DNA from: Mixia osmundae IAM 14324
Lineage: Eukaryota > Basidiomycota > Mixiomycetes > Mixiales > Mixiaceae
Assembly: GCF_000708205.1 (NCBI RefSeq)
Contig: NW_014575563.1
Coordinates: 1,047,361 to 1,111,360, forward strand
Direction of reading: 5' to 3'
Length of the DNA stretch: 64,000 nucleotides
In this document: in pieces, positions 55,149-64,000 of the stretch
Layout: each line of letters opens with the position of its first letter
How positions within the stretch are numbered: position 1 is the first letter of the stretch
The notes under the pieces: model-generated
Databases searched by the model: none
The model's input: the letters and a program-made list of their open reading frames with translations, nothing else
What the model was told of the DNA's origin: nothing
Program-made: the position numbers and the translations under genes

Positions 55149-57069
55149 ATGACTCGGCTCGGCGACGACAGTGATCATCATGACAGCGACAATTCCCGTT
55201 TCGCCTCGTGGCGACTGCCGGGCCTCGCCTGCCTCAGCACCTCAGCTGTAGAGATTCAACCGGCTTGCGGCCTACAAATGGCAGCACCGAGTGCGCCTAG
55301 AGTCACAACGTCTCGTGTGAGCTATCGGCCGGCTCCGTCTCCCTCTACAGGCACTTCACGCTGGTCTAAAGCTCGCTTGTACGATTCAGAGGCGGCAAAT
55401 GAAGTACTCAGACCGTTGTCTGGCTCTATTGGCGCACATGCCAGTGGTCCACCTCGCAAGCGGAGACGTCTGCAGTTCGGCGCTGCTGATGAAGGCGCCA
55501 ATGAGCGGATGAATGACATCAAGGAGCTAGCGGAGCGAACACACGCCTCGACCCATCTTGCCCAGAGATCAGACAGGCGCAAAGCCTCACAAGTCCAGAG
55601 CTTGGTAGATCTGTCGTTGGACAAGCTAGGCAGGTCACTGCGAAAGGTGTTGAGGGCATGCGCAGATGAAGAGAACGATGACCTTGCAAAGAGCGTACTG
55701 CGCGCCATCGCCGACTTGCCCAACAACTTTTCCGAACGATTGCTGCAGATCACGCTGGAGCATGATCCAAGCTGCCTGTCTGCTGGCGTGCTGGGCAAGC
55801 TCTTCTTGCGCGTGCATACAGAACGGGTCGATCTGCTGGGGACCCGCGTCGGTGTCACACATGAGATCTTGAACAGGCTAGCTCAATGCTCACAGCTGCG
55901 ACAGCTTTCGCTCGCAGACCAGACTGAGCTTACCGACTTTACTTTGGCGCCATTACTGAAGGCGCTTCGGAAGCTCGAACGGCTGGATTTGAGGCGATGT
56001 GCCAAAGTGGGCGACAAGTCTATCATACAAGCCGCGCAAAGTTCTGGCCAGTCACTCGTCTATCTGAACTTGAATCATACTGCCATCACCATCAAAAGCC
56101 TTGTTAGCATCATATCACGGGGTGCGAAGCTCGAAACGCTCAAGCTCGAAAGTATGTCGGGCTTCACGGACAGGAACATCAGCGCGATGATGACGAAAGC
56201 GACCGAGCATGCAGCTGCTTTTCGCCATGCGCCTCCATCCAACCTCAAGAACCTCAAAGTCAAGGGCACGGCTATTGGCGACGTCGGCTTGGGGCATCTG
56301 CTGTCATTCTGTCCTTTGCTCGAGTCACTGGACATCTCCAATACGTCTATCAGCGCACTTGATCTGCTTTATCGGGCCCTTACCGCAGGCAGTCACGGCT
56401 GGCAATTGAGATCTCTGAGTATGTCGGTCATACCAGTATCGTCGAATCTGCTGCGCGACTTCGCCAAGAAGCTGTCCATTCTGTCAGAGCCAGCGCGGTC
56501 AAACCTCAGCAAGCTCAAAATGGATCGCCTGCTTGAGACGAGCCGGATCGTGTCCACGAATGTCGAAACAGGCGCTTTCGAAGCTAGTATGGCTGCCATC
56601 ACTTCGCTCGCACCGCTCGACAAACTCGGCTTCGCGCATCAGACGGTGCTCTTCAATGACTCGACCAAGCCAAGCCAGCTTCTGAGCGCTTGTAAAGACG
56701 CGCAGCCGCAATACCTGGACTTGTCGGGCTTGCCTCTGCCTGCGCATGCCTTCGAAAGCTGGCAGTCTGACGATGGCTCGCCTACCATGCCTCGTCTGGA
56801 GCATCTTCACCTGGACAATTGCCATATCGACGATGAAGTCCTTATCATCCTTGCCGCCAATTGTCCGAATCTGCGATCTCTGCACATGGACTCTGCGCGC
56901 ATCACGGGTGAGGTCTTTGCTCGCATGCCGATGGCAACGCTGATGCTTACTGGCAGAGTCTTGCTTGCGACAGGTGGTGGCCGAGATGCCTTATATCGAT
57001 ACGCTGAATCTCAAAGGTTGCCGGAGCATCACGCCTGCCATCCTGAGACGCACGTTCTTTGCCACATGA
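55149..57069 (+). CDS. Leucine-rich repeat protein
   Basis: Two exons, 55149-56912 and 56974-57069, 619 residues from the ATG at 55149. The frame is open 36 bases further upstream without an ATG. After a disordered basic N-terminus (PPRKRRRLQFG) come repeats of the cysteine-containing LRR type: LRQLSLADQTELTDFTLAPL, LERLDLRRCAKVGDKSI, LVYLNLNHTAITIKSLVSI, LETLKLESMSGFTDRNI and LESLDISNTSISALDLL. The repeat form is that of Amn1/Rad7/F-box LRR proteins; no F-box is visible. The intron at 56913-56973 (61 nt) gives a last repeat, VAEMPYIDTLNLKGCRSITP. The function is unknown; partner binding is likely. Confidence 0.7.
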
Positions 57070-57234
57070 TGCATATGCATGTCTGTTCTACCAGGAATGA
57101 GGTCATCTAGACAGCGCCCCTGAGCATGAGCGTCAATGCAAAAGGTTCCGATGAGCCGATGACGCGCGCTCGCAAATGCGAGCCTAACCAGTTCGACGGA
57201 CATGAAGCCAAGGTGGACAAGCTGAGCAGACGAC

Positions 57235-60200
57235 ATGACGGGCTTCAAGGCGCTTCTCATTGTCTATGTCGTCGGCGGCTTGACGTTTGTGCCGCTGCTG
57301 GTCATCAGTCTTGTCGCATTGATCTTGTACACTTCGCCAGTCGTGGCGCCAGATGACGACCCCGAGCTGCGCAAGGTTCCTGCAGATGAAGCCGTCAAGA
57401 CAGCCAACAAGATCAAGACAGATGCGACAGCAGCTCGCAAGAAGGATGCAAGCACGAGTGCGGTGGCATCGAGTAGCGAGGACGAGGACGAGCCTGGCTT
57501 GCCCACGCCGCCTACCCTGTACAAGGCAGGCTGGCTCACCGTCAGGCGAACTTTTGAACCAACAGTCGTCACCGATGGAACCTATATGGGCATGATGGGC
57601 TCAGCGTATCGCTCTTTCATGGACAACAGATCGAAGGACCCGAGGCGGAATAAGCCAAAGGACAGGTTCTACGCTGCTCTGAAGCAGAATGTCCTATTTC
57701 TGTACGACACAGAGCAGCAAGTTGATGTCTGGGCTGCGATAGAGGTCACACTACACACTGTGTCCATCTATCCAGAAGTCGTACTCGATGGCGAGTTGTT
57801 CATGAAGCGTAACGCGGTCTGTCTGCGGCCAAAGTCAAGTCAAGCCTTGGCGGAACACGTTACCGACAGCAACACATCCGAGAGCCAGTCGGCTAGTCCA
57901 GGCAAGCCAATGCCATGGTTTCTCTTTCCGAGTTCGAATATCGACAAGGAGGACTGGTATCATGCCCTCGTGCAAGCGACAAAGCTATCAGATGACGAGC
58001 CGGACACAACTTTCATACGAGACCGATCACTTTTTGATCCACATGACATGTCACGCCTGATTGAAGGCATCGACGATCAGCCAGACCCCATACCCATGCG
58101 ATGGCTCAACGCCATGCTCGGACGCATCTTCTTCTCTGTCTACCGCACCGCATCCCTTGAGAACTACATCATCAATCGCATCATACGCAAATTGAATAGA
58201 GTCAACAAGCCCAGCTTCTTGTCTGACATCGTCGTCCGAGAGGTCAACGTGGGATCCTCGGTACCTTACTTCAGCAAGCCCATGCTCAAAGATCTCACTG
58301 TCGACGGCGACGCGAGTATGGACGTTCACGTCAGCTACAAGGGAAACTTTCGCGTCACGATCAGTACAGTAGCTACCATCAATCTAGGACAGCGCTTCAA
58401 GCCCTATACCGTCAGGCTCGTCCTTGCCGTCGTCTTGAAAGAGCTCGAAGGCAATCTGCTGGTCAGAGTGAAGAAGCCGCCAAGCAACCGTCTATGGTTT
58501 GGCTTCTCGACCTCGCCTACGCTCGTGCTCAGCGTCGAGCCGGTCGTGTCTACTCGTCAGATCAAGTGGTCGATGATTCTCAAACCCATCGAGTCGCGAC
58601 TACGTGAGATTGTAAGCCCATGCGTTTTGTCACATTGGGTCCGCTCAAAGGGACGATAGGTGCTCGAATCAGTCGTGCTACCTCACATGGACGACATCTC
58701 GTTCTTCGACACGAGGTCATACACGCATCGGGGCGGTATCTGGGGCGATGCTGCGCGCAAGGCAGACGATCCTCTCTCACCGGGTCTTGATGCGCATCCT
58801 GTGGGCGAAGAGGGCGATCACGACGTGCCAGAAGCGGAGCTCGACACTGCATCCGAGCCAAGGCAGGATACATTGACGGCAGATAGCACGAGACAGCGCA
58901 AAGGCAAGCGGAATGCAGAAACAAGTCCCGATGGTCGTCCTGCTTCTGTTGCTTCTGCGCCGCCCATGACAGAGACCAAGAGCGAAGGGATTCCGTCCTC
59001 CGCGTCGACGCTCAGTCTGCCTACTTGGGCAGCGAAGACGGAAGACAAAGATACCTCAAGGCGGAAGTCCTGGTTCGTGGGCTCTAAGCCAACCCCATCG
59101 TCTTCCGTCCCGCGCAGTCGAGCTTCCTCTGTGAGCGACGGTCCGGAAAAGCCAACAGTCATAGCGGATGAGGGCGCAGATGCGGCTGCAAAGTTGCGGG
59201 AAGCACTCTCTGCTTCTAGAGGACGATCTGTTGAGCCTACCGCTACTGTCAACTCCGATACAAAAGCAGAGCCAGCTCGAAGCGATAGCCCAGGGTCCAC
59301 AAAACGCGATAAAGCCTATGAGCAGTTGCTGGACGCTGCCGTTCGATCCGATTCGCCAGAGACAGCGTCGCAAGTCGATCCTGCAGAAACGAAGCTGGAC
59401 GAAGCTCCTGCGTATCCGCCTGCGACGAGCGTAGCTGCGCCTGGGCCGACGCACAAGATGTCTGATGTGGTCGTCGAAGCAGCTGCGAAGAAGGAGGGCT
59501 TCCTGCCTCCACCTCGTCGATCTGCCGCGGCAGACGCGTCATTGCAGAAGCCGACGTCATCTCTGCTGTCTTCCTGGCGAGCGAAAGCATCGGATAAGGA
59601 AGCCTTGGCGACAAGCGTCAATCAAGCCCGAGATGCTGCGAAGAAGTGGGCAGCCAATTGGCGAAAGCCGGTCGTGCAAGAGCCCGGCGAAGCTGCGAGT
59701 CCGAATGGAACGATCGAGGGAGCGTCGGATGTGCCTGGACTCGAACTCAGTAAGCCTTCGCCTGGCAAGCCAAAAGCGCGTCCAGTCTCACGCAAGAGCT
59801 CGCCAGATCGTGCGATGACTTACAAGGACTACTTGGCCGCGAAGAACAGAGACAGTGCGGAGAGCGATGCTGCTGCAGATGCAGCGGTCATGTCGAGCTC
59901 GCCTGAGAAGCACGAGCGAGCGCACCGTCCTTCGATCTCATCTTCGCCTAGTGGGCATTTCAGACCAGCAGCGAGTAAACCGACAACGAGCGTTACTTCG
60001 TCGCCCCAAACTGGGCCGCGCAAGGTGCCTCCGGGACCTGCAGAGAACACGCTATCAACTTCGCCATCGCAGCATGCGCGGAGGACATCCAACACAAATC
60101 TGGGCTACCGGCCGACAGCAAAGATGACCGTGCCGGGTATGGCGCCCGGTCGGCAGTTTGGTATTGGCTCGACCAATGCGCCTACTTCTGTCAGCCCTTC

Positions 60201-60543
60201 TCTGTCACCTCTGACTGCGGCAGCGGTCGCAAAGCCAGAACTATCGACAGAGCCTTTCGAGCCGCTTGCATTGCCTACGTCTGCTAGTCAAGCTAGCTCT
60301 GCTCTTGCTGTCGCTACCAGTAGCGCACCCGTACATACGCCCACGCCGCTCTCTGAGCTGAGCCAGCCTGCGGTGGAGATACCTGCAGAGGCGGCAGGCA
60401 GAACGGCTGTCGATCTACCGCCGACGACTTCGACCGCTACGCAAGATGTGGGCGCCGCAAAGGAGATTGACGAGAGGCCCGAGGATGAGGAGCTCGCGTG
60501 GGGTTTGGATGAGATCAACGATGATGCAGCTGTAACAACTTGA
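57235..60543 (+). CDS. NVJ2/TEX2-like SMP-domain lipid transfer protein
   Basis: Two exons (57235-58611, 58660-60543), 1086 residues. An N-terminal membrane helix (LLIVYVVGGLTFVPLLVISL) is followed by a PH-like region that includes KDRFYAALKQNVLFLYDTEQ and ends FLFPSSNIDKEDWYHALVQA. The SMP domain starts at PMRWLNAMLGRIFFSVYRTA and contains INRIIRKLNRVNKPSFLSDI, VREVNVGSSVPYFSKP and LWFGFSTSPTLVL. Yeast Nvj2 is an ER protein that works at nucleus-vacuole and ER-Golgi contacts to move ceramide. The last 580 residues are disordered, Ser/Pro/Ala-rich with many SP sites, much longer than the yeast tail. The 48-nt intron lies just after the SMP domain. Confidence 0.85.
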
Positions 60544-60593
60544 TGTGATGCGTGTCAATGTACATACAACACTGTGTTGCTACTGCTGCTCCG

Positions 60594-61391
60594 CTACTCC
60601 GTCGCTTTCATCTTTAGCTTTTTGGATTTCTTCTTCTTTGGCATTGGGTCAGCTGGCTTCGCCTCGGCTGCCTTACTCTCGTAGCCTTCGAAGGGGTCCA
60701 TGGCGGGCCTCTTCTTCTTTGATGGCGGCTGAGAGAGCTGCTCGACGACGGCTACGTCTTCTGAGGTAGTCGCTTGTGGCGCGTCTGGCCGTGCCAAGCT
60801 CGAGAATCGTGAATGCTTGCCATGCGATCGATCGGCTTCGATTTGCTCTGCGGTCTTTGCTGACTTGACGGCACTGCTGATGAACCTGTTGGCCGCTGCT
60901 CTGTCTAATCGCTGCGTGGCTGCAGTGGGGCCTGTGTTAGCAGCGCTCATAGCTGATAGGGAGCTCGACGCACGCTTTGCCTTGCCGAGTTCGGCCTCTT
61001 TGATCTTTTCGAAATAGCCCTGTACTCGTTTCTGTGACATCTCCCTCCCATCAGAGGCTGGGGGGGGGGCAGTTTGTCATGAGGAGCTGACCAGTTGCGC
61101 CATGACGGGGTGATTCGCAGCATCGTGGCCTTGCACTTTCAGAAACACTGTCGAACGATGGCCCCCATCTCAGACGGCACTCAGAGTCGTCTGAGGACAG
61201 ATCCACGGACTCCATACGAGGTCGTTGATGATGTAGCTGAGCATGACGTTGGCTTTTGCCTTTTGCAGAGGCGTCAGGTTGACCAGCGTGTCGGGCAATG
61301 ACTTGGCGAGCAAGGGGGCCAGTGTCTCGTCTAGCGTATCGAAGGAGGTCAGAAAGGTCTCCATTGAGGCCTCTGCTGCTGCAATGTCCAT
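60594..61391 (-). CDS. LRP1/C1D nuclear exosome cofactor
   Basis: Three exons: 61391-61211, 61147-61092 and 61031-60594, 224 residues. The Sas10/C1D helical domain reads LTPLQKAKANVMLSYIINDL, then FLKVQGHDAANHPVMAQL from the 56-nt middle exon, then KRVQGYFEKIKEAE and the family mark RLDRAAANRFI. The tail is lysine-rich (PKKKKSKKLKMK). LRP1/Rrp47 binds Rrp6 and helps the nuclear exosome process rRNA, snRNA and snoRNA. Intron 61032-61091 holds a run of ten C on the coding strand. The start codon is only 38 bp from the first ATG of the divergent M3 peptidase. Confidence 0.88.
61060..61069. repeat. G10/C10 homopolymer in an LRP1 intron
   Basis: Ten consecutive G on the + strand, so ten C on the LRP1 sense strand, about 30 bases upstream of the splice acceptor at 61032. 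Such runs are prone to length change. Being intronic, changes would not shift the frame. Confidence 0.9.
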
Positions 61392-61429
61392 CGCAGCGGG
61401 TGGCTCTGCTCGCTCGACACGATCGCGAC

Positions 61430-63831
61430 ATGTCGATCACGCGCACTGTCGTCGACGGTGTGGGTTGCATGCTCAGCCGGTCTAGGGTACGCATTCGTAC
61501 GCTCAATCGTGCCTGCTTGGCTGCTGCTTGTATACGCTTGCCATCCCGCCAGCCGCAGCTGCCTCGAGCCGACTTGATCTCACGCACGAGCTTGTCAAAG
61601 GCGACCTTTGCTACCGTCAGCTCACAGCCCATTCTCGCATACAACATGACCGCAGGCGACTTTCCCAGGCCACCCGTCGCTGCATCACGATGGGACTTCA
61701 CTGCAGAAGAGATCACGAAGCTAACAAAGGAAAGCATCGATCGCAGTCGCAAGACACAAGACCAAGTTGCCGCGCTGCCTCATGACAGGTGCACTTTCGA
61801 TAGCGTCATCTCCGCCTTGGCCCACGATGAGGCTTCCATGGCTCACGATACCGGCGTGCTCGAGTTCCTGCAGAACGTCTCGACGGATGAAAGCGTGCGA
61901 AAGGCATCTGTGGCAGCCGATCAAGCATTGGCTGATTTCGGTATCGAGTCCTCCATGCGACTGGATGTCTTCAACGCTGTCCAAGCAGCAGACAAGGCCA
62001 CAGATCGCTCAAAGCTAGACGCAGAGTCAACACGCTTGCTTGATCGCATGCTGCGCGATGGCAAACGGGCCGGATTGACCTTATCCGAATCAGATCGAGA
62101 GAAGTTGAAGGCGCTCAAGAATGAGATCTCGCAGCTTTCGATCGAGTTCCAGAACAACTGCAATCAGGACAAAGAGTTTATCGACTTTACCGCTGATGAA
62201 CTCAAGGGCGTTCCCGAAGATGTCATTGCTGGCTTCAGCAAGTCAAAGGATGATTCGTCGAAGCTGCGCATGACCTTCAAGACGCCCGATTATCTGCCTG
62301 TCATCAAGTATGCTCAGAAACCAACAGCGCGCAGAAGAGCTTTCGTAGGCTACGAGTCTCGTCTGCCGATGAATGTACCCATCATGGAAAAGACGATGAA
62401 ATTACGAGCACAAGCAGCTCAACTCCTCGGCTATGCAAACTGGGCAGAGTACGTGCTCGAGGTCAAGATGGCCAAGGATGTCAAGACTGTCAATGCTTTC
62501 CTTGACGATCTGTATAAGAAGCTCAAGCCGATCGGCCTCAAGGAACGCGATGTCTTGCTCAAGCTCAAAGAGAAGGAGTGCAAAGAGCTCAACATCCCTT
62601 ATGATGGCAAGTTCTACGTATGGGACTACAGATACTACGATAGACTACACATTGAGCAAACGCTCGCATTCGACGAAGAAGAGGCAAAACAGTATCTGCC
62701 CGTCGCCGTCGTTGTGCCAAAAGTGCTCGAACTCTACAAGCGCTTGCTCGGCGTCGAGCTCGTGCCAATCGATTCGCCAACATGGTATGAGGACGTACAA
62801 GCCTTCGCAACGTACGATCTCCGGGCAGCCGATAATGAGAACCCTTTCCTGGGATTCATGTACACCGATCTCTTCCCTCGCGACAATGTAAGAGCTCGGC
62901 ATACCAGCAACGCCTGCCGTTGCTGACCCGTGACGGAACCTTGCAGAAGTACGGTCACGCAGCAGTTTGGGGTCTCATCCCTGGCTTCACGAAGGAAGAC
63001 GGCAATCGGTCGTACCCGACCGCGGCAATGGTTGCCAATCTGGCAAAACCGAGCGGCAACAAAGTGACGCTAATCTCACACGATCAGAGCGTCACGCTCT
63101 GTCACGAATTCGGTCATGCCTATCACCAGCTGCTCTCAAAGACCCGATACTCTCGCTTTCACGGCACCAACGTAGCCCGCGACTTTGTGCGTCCATTGTT
63201 TCATTTACGAAGCTCGTCTGACCCGCTGCGTACAGGTGGAGGCGCCAAGTCAGCTGTCAGAGAACTTCATCTGGCTCAAGAAAGAACTTATCGAACTTTC
63301 TGCGCATTACAAGACAAAGAAGCCAATGCCAGACGAGCTCATCGAGAAGCTCATCTCTTCCCGCTTTGTCAACTCTGGCCTGTTCAATCTGCGCCAGCTC
63401 TTCTTCGGTCTCATCGATATGAAGCTTCACACAAGGACGCCAGATGATGCTGATCTGGATTATACGAAGCTGTGGTGTGAGATGAGACAGGAGATCTCGC
63501 TTGTCGAATTCGATGGAGAGTATGCGCCGGGTGAGGGCAGCTTTGCGCACATCATGTCTGGCTACGCTGCTGGATACTACGGCTACCTCTACTCCCTTTC
63601 GTCAGTCATGCCCTGATGCTTCAGCTGCGATGGCTGACAAGGCGTTGCAGGTTCTCGGCTGATATGTTCAGTCAATGGGGAGACGAGCCGATCGACAAGG
63701 CTGGCAAGCGCTATAGAAAGTCGATCCTGCAGCCTGGCGGATCTCGAGACGAGCTGGACTCGCTCAAAGAGTTCCTAGGCCGCGAGCCGAGCAATAAGGC
63801 TTTCATGGACATGTTACTTGGCCATCAATGA
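61430..63831 (+). CDS. M3 metallo-oligopeptidase (thimet oligopeptidase/Prd1-like)
   Basis: Four exons (61430-62887, 62947-63186, 63236-63600, 63651-63831), 747 residues from the first good ATG. An inner ATG at 61469 gives MLSRSRVRIRTLNRACLAAA, a convincing mitochondrial presequence, and one at 61646 (MTAGDFPRPP) would give a cytosolic form. The zinc site is TLCHEFGHAYHQLLSKT (HExxH), with the third ligand in DFVEAPSQLSENF, as in all M3A peptidases. FVGYESRLPMNVPIMEKTM and AGYYGYLYSL belong to the same family. The enzyme cleaves short peptides, such as those left from mitochondrial presequences or the proteasome. Confidence 0.92.
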
Positions 63832-63869
63832 AAAGTGCGCAGATGTAATGCAACAACATGTGTATGAAC

Positions 63870-64000
63870 TCAGTCTCGTTCGACTCTGATACCCTGACGG
63901 CCGTGCATAGACTGAGCAAGCGATTGTCCGCCGTAGACGATCTTTTGCTGGTCGCGAATGAATGCAGGACCAACGCCTCCGTCGCCTTTGCCTTGCTTGC
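63870..64000 (-). CDS. 3' end of an unidentified gene
   Basis: Partial: a minus-strand frame enters at the right edge and stops with TGA at 63870-63872. The visible C-terminus reads GDGGVGPAFIRDQQKIVYGG and ends SMHGRQGIRVERD. The composition is coding-like and glycine/glutamine-rich at first. I do not recognise the family. It converges on the M3 peptidase, with 38 bp between the stops. Confidence 0.5.
   Translation of the reverse strand, partial: KQGKGDGGVGPAFIRDQQKIVYGGQSLAQSMHGRQGIRVERD

Noticed and set aside
60594-61040. Independent lysine-rich protein with its own ATG at 61040
   Set aside because: The segment KRVQGYFEKIKEAE and RLDRAAANRFI complete the C1D domain begun at 61391 once two introns are removed.
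1-64000. Transposons, retroelements, CRISPR arrays, rRNA and tRNA genes
   Set aside because: No reverse transcriptase, integrase or transposase motifs, no direct or inverted terminal repeats, no spaced repeats, and no cloverleaf with a convincing T-loop were seen by eye.

Overview
This window is a compact eukaryotic genome segment from a filamentous or dimorphic fungus, most likely a basidiomycete; the species cannot be fixed from sequence alone. The evidence is dense spliced genes with about 45-60 nt introns (GT..CTRAY..AG type), intergenic gaps often below 250 bp, and fungal families such as a HapX-like factor, membrane-anchored chitin deacetylases, CSC1, ALE1, NVJ2 and an AKT2-like hydrolase. 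I see no transposon, retroelement, CRISPR array, rRNA or convincing tRNA.

Layout. 1-10 kb: 3' end of a HapX-like iron regulator, a mitochondrial PPR protein, a small spliced CMC1 gene, a peroxisomal AKT2-like hydrolase next to a P450, and a single-finger GATA factor with a C-terminal zipper. 10-16.7 kb: homocysteine S-methyltransferase, a decayed aspartic-protease-like gene, a GNAT-MSS4 fusion, a RIB2-type DRAP deaminase and a chitin deacetylase. 17-26 kb: VPS16, RPB10 split into six exons, a second PPR-like protein and a second chitin deacetylase. 26-38.8 kb: NUG1, ALE1, succinate-semialdehyde dehydrogenase, an NDUFAF3-like factor, a double-GAF protein and CSC1. 39-50.4 kb: an earless GGA, a hypothetical protein, complex I 51 kDa subunit, a GMC oxidoreductase, S-formylglutathione hydrolase and ORC4. 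50.4-64 kb: a coiled-coil hypothetical, an aquaporin with an NPT first motif, an Atos-like protein, an LRR protein, NVJ2, LRP1/C1D, an M3 oligopeptidase and the 3' end of one more gene.

Most genes are housekeeping (mitochondrial assembly and metabolism, membrane traffic, ribosome and RNA biogenesis, replication) and do not form one pathway. Three neighbour pairs may be functional: P450 with the peroxisomal hydrolase, GMC oxidase with S-formylglutathione hydrolase, and the divergent mitochondrial pair SSADH/NDUFAF3.

The most notable features are an apparent excess of GC-AG introns, RPB10 with five introns in 213 coding nt including an exon that is only the start codon, the GNAT-MSS4 fusion, paired type I membrane chitin deacetylases, an earless GGA, and a protease-like gene that has lost both catalytic triads and its frame. 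Exon models below were built by eye from splice signals, reading phase and family similarity.
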